Made by a program: the position numbers and the translations under genes. A DNA stretch of 64,000 nucleotides, taken from assembly GCA_021770095.1 (NCBI GenBank), contig JAETRQ010000006.1, positions 1 to 64,000 on the forward strand, read 5' to 3'. Positions 25,432 to 33,916 of the stretch are shown one piece after another; within the stretch, counting starts at the first letter, position 1, and each line of letters starts with the position of its first letter. The notes beneath the pieces were generated by a model. The model did no database searches and was not told the origin of the DNA. It saw only the letters and a list, made by a program, of their open reading frames with translations. This DNA comes from Eubacteriaceae bacterium (GTDB lineage Bacteria; Bacillota; Clostridia; Oscillospirales; Acutalibacteraceae).

Positions 25432-27756
25432 ATGAAACAACAAATGTGTTCTCGCTGCGGCGAACGCCCGGCGGTCGTATTTATTCAAAAAATGGAGAAT
25501 GATCAGGTTACTCCTGAGGGACTTTGTATCAAATGTGCAAGGGAACTCAATATCGGTTCAATTAATCAAATGATTGACAAGATGGGTATATCCGATGAAG
25601 AACTGGAGATGGCAAGCGAACAGATGTCATCCTTTATGGAAAATATGGGCGATTTTGATTTTGGTTCACTCGGAGATATGTTCAATCCTGATAATATGGA
25701 TGGTGCGCAGACAATGCCTTTTGCAAATTTATTCGGCGGTCCTCTTGCTGAGCAGGATGATGAAATCGCAGAACCCGACCCGTCAAATTCAAATGGAAAA
25801 AAGAGAAATTCACGTCGCGGTAAGAAAAAATCTCAGGACGATGCAAGAAAATTCCTGAATACCTATTGCAATAATCTGACCGACAGAGCAAAGCAGGGTA
25901 AGATTGATAATATTATCGGCAGAGACAGTGAAATAGCGCGTGCGATACAGATTTTGTGCAGAAGAACGAAAAACAATCCATGTCTTATCGGTGAACCCGG
26001 TGTTGGTAAAACTGCAATTGCAGAAGGTCTTGCAATCCGTATTGCAAAAGGTCAGGTTCCTGCCCGTCTCGCTGATAAAGAAATATATTTGCTCGATTTA
26101 ACTGCTCTTGTAGCAGGTACGCAGTTCAGAGGTCAGTTTGAGGGCAGAATAAAAGGTCTTGTTGATGAAGTTAAACATGAGGGCAATATTATTCTTTTTA
26201 TCGATGAAGTGCATAATTTAGTGGGTACAGGTGATTCTGAAGGTACAATGAATGCTGCCAATATTCTTAAACCTGCACTCTCACGCGGCGAAATTCAAGT
26301 GATTGGCGCAACAACATTCAATGAATACCGAAAGTATATTGAAAAGGACGCAGCACTGGAGAGAAGATTCCAACCGATTAAGATTGAAGAACCTTCAATC
26401 GACGATGCCTATAAAATGCTCCTCGGTATCAAGAATTATTATGAGGATTATCATAAAGTTCAGATTTCGGATTCACTTGTGTACCGTGCTGTCACAATGT
26501 CTGAGCGGTTTGTAACTGATCGTTATCTGCCTGACAAGGCTATTGACCTGCTTGATGAAAGCTGTACCTGTGCAAATCTGCGTAATCCTGCTATCAGCCG
26601 GTATCAGATGGCTCTTGACAGGAAAAAAATGCTCGAGGAGAATATTGAAAAATACTCTTCACCTGCAGAAAATGATACGATTGACTATGAATTGATAACC
26701 AAACTGAAAAGTGAGATTCTTCAGCTTGATACTTCACTTGCAGAACTTGAAGAAAAGGCAAAAGATAATCAGGTGCTTGAAGAAGACCTTGCTAAAGTTA
26801 TCTCTCTCTGGACGGGTATTCCTGCTACCAAAATTGAGCAGAATGATATTAAAAAACTTGCTTCTCTTGAAGACGAACTCAAGGCACATATTATCGGTCA
26901 GGACAATGCAATCGAAAAGGTTGCCAATGCTGTCCGCAGAGGCAGAGTTCAGATTAGTCCAAAGAAGAGACCCCAGTCATTCATTTTTGTAGGTCCGACA
27001 GGTGTCGGCAAAACAGAACTCGTCAAACGTCTTGCAGATTCTTTGTTCGATAGTCCTGATAATCTTATAAGACTTGATATGTCTGAGTTTATGGAAAAAT
27101 TCAGTGTTTCAAGAATTATCGGTTCTCCTCCGGGTTATGTCGGTTATGATGATGCCGGTCAGTTGACTGAAAAAGTAAGAAGAAAGCCTTACAGCGTCAT
27201 TCTGTTTGATGAGATTGAAAAGGCACATAAAGATGTACTCAATATCCTTCTTCAGATTCTTGATGAAGGCAGAATTACAGATGCACAGGGCAGAAATGTT
27301 AATTTTGAAAATACAGTCATCATTATGACTTCAAATGCCGGTTCTACGGATTCAGCGTCTCTCGGTTTCAATAAGTCTTCAAGTGATATTAATGCCGAAG
27401 TAACGATGAAAGCACTTGAAAGATTCCTACGTCCTGAATTTTTGGGCAGGGTAGATGAGATTGTAATCTTCAATGAACTTACACACGATAATTTTGAAAA
27501 AATTGCAAGGCTCATGATTGACGAACTTGTTGAAAGTCTTAAAGACAAGGCCATTGATTTGACCTATGATGATTCCGTTCCTGTATTTCTTGCAAAAGAA
27601 GCATATGGTTCAAAGAAAAATGCAAGGGGACTTCGTGACGCAGTCAGACGTCAGGTTGAAGAAAAACTTGCTAATGCAATTGTTTTTAATGAAAATGAAG
27701 TTATAAAAAGTTTCCATTTGTTTGCTGATGAAAAAATAAATGTAAAAATAAACTAA
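25432..27756 (+). CDS. ClpC-like AAA+ unfoldase with an N-terminal zinc finger
   Basis: The 774-residue double-ring AAA+ protein has Walker A motifs GEPGVGKT and GPTGVGKT, Walker B motifs in ILFIDEVHNLVG and VILFDEIEKAH, and a short middle coiled-coil (about residues 400-450), as in ClpC/ClpE rather than ClpB. In place of the double Clp_N repeat it has CSRC (C6, C9) and CIKC (C32, C35), a zinc finger like the start of McsA, then an acidic Met/Gly-rich linker. It should feed substrates to ClpP. The upstream region has an extended -10 (TATAAT at 25374). No CtsR site is seen. It ends 17 nt before the tRNA promoter. Confidence 0.93.
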   Translation: MKQQMCSRCGERPAVVFIQKMENDQVTPEGLCIKCARELNIGSINQMIDKMGISDEELEMASEQMSSFMENMGDFDFGSLGDMFNPDNMDGAQTMPFANLFGGPLAEQDDEIAEPDPSNSNGKKRNSRRGKKKSQDDARKFLNTYCNNLTDRAKQGKIDNIIGRDSEIARAIQILCRRTKNNPCLIGEPGVGKTAIAEGLAIRIAKGQVPARLADKEIYLLDLTALVAGTQFRGQFEGRIKGLVDEVKHEGNIILFIDEVHNLVGTGDSEGTMNAANILKPALSRGEIQVIGATTFNEYRKYIEKDAALERRFQPIKIEEPSIDDAYKMLLGIKNYYEDYHKVQISDSLVYRAVTMSERFVTDRYLPDKAIDLLDESCTCANLRNPAISRYQMALDRKKMLEENIEKYSSPAENDTIDYELITKLKSEILQLDTSLAELEEKAKDNQVLEEDLAKVISLWTGIPATKIEQNDIKKLASLEDELKAHIIGQDNAIEKVANAVRRGRVQISPKKRPQSFIFVGPTGVGKTELVKRLADSLFDSPDNLIRLDMSEFMEKFSVSRIIGSPPGYVGYDDAGQLTEKVRRKPYSVILFDEIEKAHKDVLNILLQILDEGRITDAQGRNVNFENTVIIMTSNAGSTDSASLGFNKSSSDINAEVTMKALERFLRPEFLGRVDEIVIFNELTHDNFEKIARLMIDELVESLKDKAIDLTYDDSVPVFLAKEAYGSKKNARGLRDAVRRQVEEKLANAIVFNENEVIKSFHLFADEKINVKIN

Positions 27757-27773
27757 TTTTTTTTAAAAAACTC

Positions 27774-27802
27774 TTGACACTGCGGCGCACATTGGTTATA
27801 AT
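27774..27802 (+). promoter_or_regulatory. Consensus promoter of the tRNA cluster
   Basis: TTGACA (27774-27779), exactly 17 nt, TATAAT (27797-27802): a perfect sigma-A consensus, as expected for strongly transcribed tRNA genes. Confidence 0.9.
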
Positions 27803-27859
27803 AATGTGCGTCGCGAATGAGACGTACTGCAATAAGTTGCTTATAGCAATTTATGATGT

Positions 27860-27933
27860 GCGGGTGTAGTTCAATGGTAGAATCCCAGCCTTCCAAGCTG
27901 GTTGTGTGGGTTCGATTCCCATCACCCGCTCCA
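27860..27933 (+). tRNA. tRNA-Gly (anticodon TCC)
   Basis: Acceptor GCGGGTG pairs with CACCCGC, discriminator T, encoded CCA. The anticodon loop CTTCCAA gives TCC. T-loop GTTCGATTC. Confidence 0.96.
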
Positions 27934-27935
27934 AT

Positions 27936-28012
27936 GCGCTGATAGCTCAGCTGGATAGAGCAACTGCCTTCTAAGCAGTAGGTCGGGGGTTCGAGTCCCT
28001 CTCAGCGCGCCA
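27936..28012 (+). tRNA. tRNA-Arg (anticodon TCT)
   Basis: Acceptor GCGCTGA pairs with TCAGCGC, discriminator G, encoded CCA. The anticodon loop CTTCTAA gives TCT. It starts 2 nt after the tRNA-Gly CCA. Confidence 0.96.
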
Positions 28013-28031
28013 TTCAACTGTTTGTGGTAAC

Positions 28032-28048
28032 AGCACTTCGGTGCTTTT
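28032..28048 (+). other. UUCG-capped hairpin between tRNA genes
   Basis: AGCAC, TTCG, GTGCT then TTT. It is short and very stable, and could be a processing signal or a weak terminator between tRNA-Arg and tRNA-His. Function is inferred only. Confidence 0.45.
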
Positions 28049-28056
28049 ACATATAT

Positions 28057-28134
28057 GGTGGGATTAGTTCAGTTGGTTAGAGCGCCAGTTTGTGGCACTG
28101 GAGGTCATCGGTTCGAATCCGATATCCCACCCCA
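28057..28134 (+). tRNA. tRNA-His (anticodon GTG)
   Basis: Acceptor GTGGGAT pairs with ATCCCAC. The extra G at 28057 faces discriminator C, the G-1:C73 identity pair of histidine tRNAs. The anticodon loop TTGTGGC gives GTG, and CCA is encoded. Confidence 0.96.
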
Positions 28135-28165
28135 CTTAATTTAATAATCATTATCCCAACAATAT

Positions 28166-28240
28166 TGGGGTGTAGCCAAGCGGTAAGGCAACGGACTTTG
28201 ACTCCGTCATGCGTGGGTTCGAATCCCGCCTCCCCAGCCA
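28166..28240 (+). tRNA. tRNA-Gln (anticodon TTG)
   Basis: The acceptor stem starts TGGGG and ends CCCCA with discriminator G and encoded CCA; the sixth pair is a T-T mismatch. The anticodon loop CTTTGAC gives TTG. Confidence 0.95.
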
Positions 28241-28243
28241 ACA

Positions 28244-28261
28244 CTCCGTATTGCTACGGAG
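28244..28261 (+). other. Short hairpin between tRNA-Gln and tRNA-Lys
   Basis: CTCCGTA and TACGGAG form a 7-bp perfect stem with a TTGC loop. There is no T-run, so a processing signal is likelier than a terminator. Confidence 0.4.
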
Positions 28262-28267
28262 CGATAC

Positions 28268-28343
28268 GATCCATTAGCTCAGATGGCAGAGCACTTGACT
28301 TTTAATCAAGGTGTCCGGGGTTCGACTCCCCGATGGGTCACCA
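28268..28343 (+). tRNA. tRNA-Lys (anticodon TTT)
   Basis: Acceptor GATCCAT pairs with ATGGGTC (one G-T), discriminator A, encoded CCA. The anticodon loop CTTTTAA gives TTT. Confidence 0.96.
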
Positions 28344-28346
28344 GTA

Positions 28347-28370
28347 ACACGGCAGGAATCCCTGCCGTGT
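28347..28370 (+). terminator. Terminator of the tRNA cluster
   Basis: ACACGGCAGG (28347-28356) and CCTGCCGTGT (28361-28370), a 10-bp GC-rich stem with a 4-nt loop, followed by TTTTCTTTTT. Confidence 0.95.
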
Positions 28371-28409
28371 TTTTCTTTTTAGAAATTTTTTACTTTTTCG
28401 ATATTTTTA

Positions 28410-28438
28410 TTGTAACACTTTTGTGATTTTGTTATACT
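28410..28438 (+). promoter_or_regulatory. Promoter for the M14 carboxypeptidase-like gene
   Basis: TTGTAA (28410-28415), 17 nt and TATACT (28433-28438) with a TGn extension. Confidence 0.65.
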
Positions 28439-28497
28439 TAGTTATTAGAAAGGTAATTGATTCTGTATAACAGACAACGGAAAAGGGGATGTGTATT

Positions 28498-31400
28498 TTG
28501 AATAAATTGAAAAAATTATTATCAGTTACTTTATCAGCAATTTGCGTTATAACTGCAGTTCCTTTTACTGCGGCAGCCAATGAAAATGTGCAGCCGGATA
28601 CAACGCAGTACATAACTGAAAATGAAACGGATGAATATTATAATACTATCGAACAGGAAATAAAGGACGCTGCCGATAATGTTGCAGTCAAAAATGAAAT
28701 ATCTGCTCCTGTTCTTGAAATAACAGGTTATTCCAATACTGCTGTATCACTCAAATGGAATTCTGTAACAGGCGCAAGCGGATATAAAGTCCATGTCTTC
28801 AGAAGCGGCGGATGGACAGAATATGCTGATACAAAATCAACAAGTATCACTGTAAAAGGTCTTATCACCTGCGGAGCCTATCTCTTCAGGATTCAGGCAT
28901 ATAAAACGGTTAATGGTCAAACAACACTCAGTGATTATTCCAATGAAGTGTATCAGGTAACAAGAGCAAATAAAATCAGCGGCTTTAAGGCATCGAACGC
29001 AACTGCATCTTCCATAACAATGACTTGGAACGCAGAGGCAAGAGTTACAGGATACAGAATTTATAAGTATAACGAAAATTCCAATTCTTTTACTTATTAC
29101 GCAACAGTTCCGTCAGGTACAACAACTTTTACTGATACAGGACTTGAAAAAAGTAAAGAATATAAATATGAGATTATCGGTTACAGAAATTATCGTGACC
29201 AGATGTATTTCGGCTACGGCGGAGTAGGACTCACTGCTGCAACAACGGGTGTACCGGCTCCGACTGTTGCAATATCAGGTTACAGTAATACTGCCGTATC
29301 ACTCAAATGGAATGCGGTAACAGGTGCAAGCGGATATAAAGTCCATGTCTTCAGAAGCGGCGGATGGACAGAATATGCTGATACAAAATCAACCGGTATT
29401 ACTGTGAAAGGACTTATCACCTGCGGTGCCTATCTCTTCAGGATTCAGGCATATAAAACGGTTAATGGTAAAACGATGCTCAGCGATTATTCAAACGAAG
29501 TATATCAGGTAACAAGAGCAAATAAAATTGCCAATTTCAGAGTGACGGATACAACTGATAGTTCCATTACATTATCATGGAATGCAGAGGCTAGAGTTAC
29601 AGGATACAGAATTTATAAGTATAATGAAACTTCCAAGTCGTTCAATTACTATACAACAGTACCGTCAGGCACAACAACTTTTACCGATACAGGACTTGAG
29701 AAAAATAAAGAATATAAATATGAGATTATCGGTTACAGAAATTACCGTGACCAAATGTATTTCGGATACGGCGGAGTAGGTCTTACTGCCGAAACTGTTG
29801 ATTTAAGCGTGCCTGCTCTCAGTATTACCGGTTATTCCAACACTGCTGTATCACTCAAATGGAATTCCGTAACAGGTGCAAGCGGATATAAAGTCCATGT
29901 CTTCAGAAGCGGCGGATGGACAGAATATGCTGATACAAAATCAACCACTATCACTGTAAAAGGTCTTATCACCTGCGGTGCCTATCTCTTCAGGATTCAG
30001 GCGTATCATACTTCTAACGGACAAACTGTGTTAAGCGACTATTCCAATGAGGTATATCAGGTAACAAGAGCAAATAAAATCGGCAATTTCAGGGTGACAG
30101 ATACAACCGATAGTTCCATTACATTATCATGGAACGCAGAGGCAAGAGTTACAGGGTACAGAATTTATAAGTATAACGAAAATTCCAACTCTTTCACTTA
30201 CTACACAACAGTACCATCAGGTACAACAACTTTCACCGATACAGGACTTGAGAAAAATAAAGAATATAAATATGAGATTATCGGTTACAGAAATTACCGT
30301 GACCAGATGTATTTCGGCTACGGCGGAGTAGGAACAAGCGGTGTAGCACAGTCCATTACTTCCATCTCTTTTCCGTCAAAAAATACTCCGATCGGGCTTA
30401 ATGAAACTTCATATATTTATGTGAATAATCAGAATGGCAAAAGGGTTTATGACGGACTTACGTTTACTTCGAGCAACAAGAATATTGTTGCAGTTTCCAA
30501 TGATGGCACCATTACAGGTAAAAAGATAGGCTCTGCAACAATTACTGCAAGAACTTCTAACGGCAAACAGGCTGTCTGTACCGTTACAGTTGAAAAAGCG
30601 CCTACCGGTATCAGCATTAATTACACCAGTGCGACAATCGGTATTGGTGAAAAAAGTGTTGACATAGACTGTACTTCTGTAGGCGGATATTCAAGAACAA
30701 GACATTTTACTTCTTCAAATACAAATGTCGCTACCGTTAATTCAAGCGGTGTTGTTACAGGGGTGGGCGTTGGTACTGCCAACATAACCTGTTCAACATA
30801 TAATGGTAAAAAAGCAGTATGCAGGATTACTGTCAAGGAAGCACCTACTGCAATCAATGTTACGAATGAAAATGTTAAAGTGCAGTACGGTTCTTCAAAA
30901 TATGTTATCAAGTGGAATCTTTCTTCAGGTTCAGCATCTTATAAAACAACGGTTACTTCCTCTGATCCAAGCATTGCAAAGGTTACAAACGGCGGTGTGG
31001 TTACAGGCGTGAAGTGCGGTACTTGTAACATTACAATAAAATGTTACAACGGTGTTTCCAAGACGATGAAAATCAGGGTTGTTGATGAAAATAATACGCT
31101 TTATCTCAACCGTGATGCAACACAGATTTGTTATGAGTATTCAAACGCATGCCGATATATTTTCGGTAAATCTGTTCAGGGAAGAAATCTTGAATCATAT
31201 ATTATTACCCCTGCTAACGGCAAGTTTACAAAAACCTATGTTATGACTTTTGCAATTCATGGCTTTGAAGATTCTTATGCACATGATGGCAAAGTTCTTA
31301 CTGCCGAGGCAAACAAACTTGTTGAATACTATGCAAAGAACCCTGATAAGCTTGGTAATTTCAGACTGATTATTGTTCCGTGTCTGAATCCTGACGGAAC

Positions 31401-31800
31401 GATTTCAGGTACGAATAATCAGCGTGCATGCTCAACTGCATTTGGCAGATGTACTGCAAATCATGTGGATATGAACAGGGATTTCGGTGCTTTCAATGCT
31501 CAGGAATCCATTGCAATGAGAAATCTTTTAAGAAAATACAATCCTGACGTGTTCACGGATTTCCACGGCTGGCTCAATGAAACACTCGGAACAGGCTCAC
31601 TTTGCAATATATTCAACAATAATTTAGGTCTTTCTTACAAGAAAGCGGGTAACTACGCAACAGGCAGCGGATACCTCTATGGTTATGTGTATAAAACATA
31701 TGACTGTCCGTCCGTTTTGGTTGAATATAAATCACCGAGTTCTGTCAGCCATAGCCAGACTTATTCTGCAATCAATGAAGTGATAAGATATTATAAATAA
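28498..31800 (+). CDS. Secreted Fn3/Big_2 protein with a C-terminal M14 zinc carboxypeptidase-like domain
   Basis: The 1100-residue protein has a signal peptide (LKKLLSVTLSAICVITAVPF). Six fibronectin type III-like domains, arranged as three near-identical pairs (residues about 75-615), are followed by three Big_2-type Ig domains (about 615-865) and an M14-like peptidase domain. Candidate zinc ligands are H921 and E924 (AIHGFED) and H1023 (DFHGW), with catalytic E1076 (LVEYK); NPDG and MNRDF also fit. It probably trims peptides or peptidoglycan outside the cell; the substrate is unknown. GGGG (28485-28488) is 9 nt from the TTG at 28498 but touches the upstream ATG at 28489, so the TTG start is chosen. 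Confidence 0.9.
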   Translation: MNKLKKLLSVTLSAICVITAVPFTAAANENVQPDTTQYITENETDEYYNTIEQEIKDAADNVAVKNEISAPVLEITGYSNTAVSLKWNSVTGASGYKVHVFRSGGWTEYADTKSTSITVKGLITCGAYLFRIQAYKTVNGQTTLSDYSNEVYQVTRANKISGFKASNATASSITMTWNAEARVTGYRIYKYNENSNSFTYYATVPSGTTTFTDTGLEKSKEYKYEIIGYRNYRDQMYFGYGGVGLTAATTGVPAPTVAISGYSNTAVSLKWNAVTGASGYKVHVFRSGGWTEYADTKSTGITVKGLITCGAYLFRIQAYKTVNGKTMLSDYSNEVYQVTRANKIANFRVTDTTDSSITLSWNAEARVTGYRIYKYNETSKSFNYYTTVPSGTTTFTDTGLEKNKEYKYEIIGYRNYRDQMYFGYGGVGLTAETVDLSVPALSITGYSNTAVSLKWNSVTGASGYKVHVFRSGGWTEYADTKSTTITVKGLITCGAYLFRIQAYHTSNGQTVLSDYSNEVYQVTRANKIGNFRVTDTTDSSITLSWNAEARVTGYRIYKYNENSNSFTYYTTVPSGTTTFTDTGLEKNKEYKYEIIGYRNYRDQMYFGYGGVGTSGVAQSITSISFPSKNTPIGLNETSYIYVNNQNGKRVYDGLTFTSSNKNIVAVSNDGTITGKKIGSATITARTSNGKQAVCTVTVEKAPTGISINYTSATIGIGEKSVDIDCTSVGGYSRTRHFTSSNTNVATVNSSGVVTGVGVGTANITCSTYNGKKAVCRITVKEAPTAINVTNENVKVQYGSSKYVIKWNLSSGSASYKTTVTSSDPSIAKVTNGGVVTGVKCGTCNITIKCYNGVSKTMKIRVVDENNTLYLNRDATQICYEYSNACRYIFGKSVQGRNLESYIITPANGKFTKTYVMTFAIHGFEDSYAHDGKVLTAEANKLVEYYAKNPDKLGNFRLIIVPCLNPDGTISGTNNQRACSTAFGRCTANHVDMNRDFGAFNAQESIAMRNLLRKYNPDVFTDFHGWLNETLGTGSLCNIFNNNLGLSYKKAGNYATGSGYLYGYVYKTYDCPSVLVEYKSPSSVSHSQTYSAINEVIRYYK
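28726..30333 (+). repeat. Three tandem 552-bp repeats inside the M14 protein gene
   Basis: The sequence encoding GYSNTAVSLKWN recurs at 28726, 29278 and 29830, exactly 552 bp (184 codons) apart. Each unit encodes two Fn3-like domains, ending in MYFGYGGVG. Long stretches are identical at the DNA level, including silent positions, which points to recent duplication or gene conversion. Confidence 0.95.
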
Positions 31801-31809
31801 GTAATAAAT

Positions 31810-31842
31810 AAAATCCACGGAATTTGATTTTCCGTGGATTTT
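31810..31842. terminator. Bidirectional terminator between convergent genes
   Basis: A 13-bp perfect stem, AAAATCCACGGAA with TTCCGTGGATTTT and a 7-nt loop, with A- and T-rich edges. Confidence 0.9.
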
Positions 31843-31876
31843 ATTATGCATTAAATTTTATACTATTGCAGTTCGT

Positions 31877-33274
31877 TTAATTCTGTTCACTGAGTTTTCT
31901 TCCCATAAGGACACCCATAACACTTGCCATCATAAGTCCTCTTGTCCAACCTGAACTGTCGCCCAGACAATGAAGTCCTTTGATATTTGTATCGAGATTT
32001 TTATCCATTTTAACTTTGTTGCTGTAGAATTTCAGTTCAGGACCATACAACAGTGTTTCTGTTGAAGCAAAACCGGGTACAACAATATCAAGCATTTTTA
32101 TAAATTCAATTATGTTTGTCATTGCTCTGTACGGCATTGCTGCGGTTATATCTCCTGCAACTGCATCTTTCAGTGTAGGTTTGAGATTGCTTTTTGACAA
32201 TTCATGCGGCCATGTTCTTTTTCCGTCAAGAATATCACCAAAACGCTGAACAAGAATATGTCCTGCACCAAGCATATTTGTCAGTTCGCCGACCTTTTGT
32301 GCATATTCAATCGGCTGATTGAACGGTTCGGTAAAATTGTGAGAAACAAGTATTGCAAGGTTGGTGTTTTCACTCTTTTTGTTTTTATAACTATGTCCGT
32401 TCACTACTGCAAGGTCATTGTCGTAGTTTTCCTGTGCTACAAATCCGCCTGGATTTTGACAGAATGTACGCACTTTGTTTTTCCATGGTTTCGGATAACC
32501 TATGAGTTTCGATTCATAGAGTGTTTCGTTAACCTTTTCCATAACTTCATTCCTGCATTCAACACGCACACCAATATCAACAGTGCCGGGCTTATGTGCA
32601 ATATTGTGTTCAGCACAGAGTTTTTCAAGCCAGTCTGCACCTCTTCTGCCTGTTGCAATTACAACTTCATTTGCAGTGTATATTTGATCAGCGCCGTTGT
32701 TATCAATGATAACGCCCTTGCACGTGCTGTCTTCAATAATAATATTTTTGCAGATTGTTGAAAACATCATTTCAACACCATTGTCTGCAAGATAAGTTTG
32801 TATTTTGTAATACAGTTCCTGTGCTTTTTCGGTTCCCAAATGGCGGATAGGGCAGTCAACAAGTTTTAGTCCGGCCTTAATTGCATTTTTTCTTATTTCT
32901 TTGATTGCGTCACCGGTGTATATTCCTTCCACTTTTGTATCTGCACCGAACTCCAGATAGATTTTATCCGTATAATCAATCAATTCCTGTGCAAAGTCAA
33001 TACCGATGAGGTCAGGCAAGTCGCCGCCGACTTCATAACTCAGGCTGAGTTTTCCGTCAGAGAATGCACCTGCACCTGAAAATCCTGTTGTTATTGCACA
33101 AGTTGGTTTACAGTTGACACAGTATCCTGTTTCTGATTTCGGGCAATGTCGCTTTTCAACCGGTTTGCCTTTTTCGATTAACAAAATCTTTTTGTCTGTT
33201 TTATTTCTGATGAGTTCAAGTGCGGTGAATATACCTGCGGGTCCTGAACCCACAATTATCAAATCGTAATCCAT
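31877..33274 (-). CDS. FAD-dependent dehydrogenase (COG2509 type)
   Basis: The 465-residue protein has the Rossmann FAD motif DLIIVGSGPAGIFTALEL at the N-terminus, a cysteine-containing segment near 45-60 (HCPKSETGYCVNCKPTC), GFSGAGAFSDGKLSLS, and the second FAD-binding region near the end (LHCLGDSSGWTRGLMMAS). This is the family of uncharacterised NAD/FAD-utilising dehydrogenases common in Clostridia; the substrate is unknown. GAGGTG lies 8 nt before the ATG. A promoter and a strong hairpin-T-run lie in its leader (see the separate entry), so it may be attenuated. Confidence 0.9.
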   Translation of the reverse strand: MDYDLIIVGSGPAGIFTALELIRNKTDKKILLIEKGKPVEKRHCPKSETGYCVNCKPTCAITTGFSGAGAFSDGKLSLSYEVGGDLPDLIGIDFAQELIDYTDKIYLEFGADTKVEGIYTGDAIKEIRKNAIKAGLKLVDCPIRHLGTEKAQELYYKIQTYLADNGVEMMFSTICKNIIIEDSTCKGVIIDNNGADQIYTANEVVIATGRRGADWLEKLCAEHNIAHKPGTVDIGVRVECRNEVMEKVNETLYESKLIGYPKPWKNKVRTFCQNPGGFVAQENYDNDLAVVNGHSYKNKKSENTNLAILVSHNFTEPFNQPIEYAQKVGELTNMLGAGHILVQRFGDILDGKRTWPHELSKSNLKPTLKDAVAGDITAAMPYRAMTNIIEFIKMLDIVVPGFASTETLLYGPELKFYSNKVKMDKNLDTNIKGLHCLGDSSGWTRGLMMASVMGVLMGRKLSEQN

Positions 33275-33304
33275 TCCATTTACACCTCGTATATTTTTTC
33301 AACA

Positions 33305-33340
33305 GACAAATAAAAACAGCCGGACCTGCAACAGTCCGGC
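33305..33340 (-). terminator. Terminator-like hairpin in the leader of the FAD dehydrogenase gene
   Basis: On the minus strand GCCGGAC (33334-33340) pairs with GTCCGGC (33319-33325), followed by TGTTTTTATTT. It lies between the promoter at 33368-33396 and the start codon at 33274, so transcripts of this gene must read through it. On the plus strand the downstream sequence is less T-rich. Confidence 0.65.
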
Positions 33341-33367
33341 AATGATTTTTGCTATCTATTGCATATA

Positions 33368-33396
33368 ATTCTAACATGTATTTTTACTTTTGTCAA
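33368..33396 (-). promoter_or_regulatory. Promoter for the FAD dehydrogenase
   Basis: On the minus strand TTGACA (33391-33396), 17 nt and TAGAAT (33368-33373) with a TGn extension. Confidence 0.75.
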
Positions 33397-33400
33397 ATCC

Positions 33401-33429
33401 TTGCTAATGCTGTGCTAATCTGTTATAAT
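33401..33429 (+). promoter_or_regulatory. Promoter for the S26/ABC/GH2 operon
   Basis: TTGCTA (33401-33406), 17 nt and TATAAT (33424-33429) with a TGn extension. Its -35 box is only 4 nt from that of the divergent dehydrogenase promoter. Confidence 0.75.
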
Positions 33430-33458
33430 TAAATTTGATTATAATATGGAGTATCATT

Positions 33459-33914
33459 ATGAATGAATTTACATCTATAAAAGAAATACTTGACAAAACA
33501 GGCAAATACACCGGATTAACTTCCGGCTGCTCGATGGAGCCGTTAATTCATCACAAAAAGGATAATATTATTGTTGTGAAGAATGAGGGACGTCTCAATA
33601 AATATGATGTTCCCGTGTATGTTACTCCAAGCGGTAAGTATATTATGCATCGTATCGTCAAAGTCTGTGATGACCATTATGTTATTGTGGGCGACAATAT
33701 GCTGACCAAAGAGTATGTCACGGATGATATGATTTGCGGTGTGCTTGTAGGATTTTATAAAAACGGCAAAAAATATGTGGATTGTAAGAATTCGCGTTCT
33801 TATAAGTTGTATTCAAAAATATGGGTGGCTCTTTTACCGATAAGACCGATTATTCTGTTTTTTAAAAGAGGATTCAGGTGGATTGGCCGCCATATTTTTC
33901 ATATAGGAGTATAA
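33459..33914 (+). CDS. S24/S26-type (signal peptidase-like) peptidase
   Basis: The 151-residue protein has the catalytic-serine motif SGCSMEPLI (around residues 24-32), a beta-rich core (KYDVPVYV), and MHRIVKV, which places a histidine where bacterial signal peptidases have lysine, as in the SipW/eukaryotic-type branch. VGDN follows. A hydrophobic, basic stretch near the C-terminus (WVALLPIRPIILFFKRGFRW) could attach it to the membrane. The ATG at 33459 has GGAG 7 nt upstream. Three nt separate it from the ABC exporter gene, which suggests processing of an exported peptide. The substrate is not visible. Confidence 0.82.
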   Translation: MNEFTSIKEILDKTGKYTGLTSGCSMEPLIHHKKDNIIVVKNEGRLNKYDVPVYVTPSGKYIMHRIVKVCDDHYVIVGDNMLTKEYVTDDMICGVLVGFYKNGKKYVDCKNSRSYKLYSKIWVALLPIRPIILFFKRGFRWIGRHIFHIGV

Positions 33915-33916
33915 AA

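Noticed and set aside
28090-28305. Open frame across tRNA-His, tRNA-Gln and tRNA-Lys
   Set aside because: It is the translation of tRNA genes (WRSSVRIRYPTPL), a known annotation artefact.
28726-30333. Repeat array considered as CRISPR
   Set aside because: Units are 552 bp, contiguous, without spacers, and encode Fn3 domain pairs in frame.
32204-32761. Long open frame antisense to the FAD dehydrogenase gene
   Set aside because: It has Cys/Phe/Val-rich low-quality sequence, no ribosome site and no promoter, and lies fully inside a well-supported gene on the other strand.
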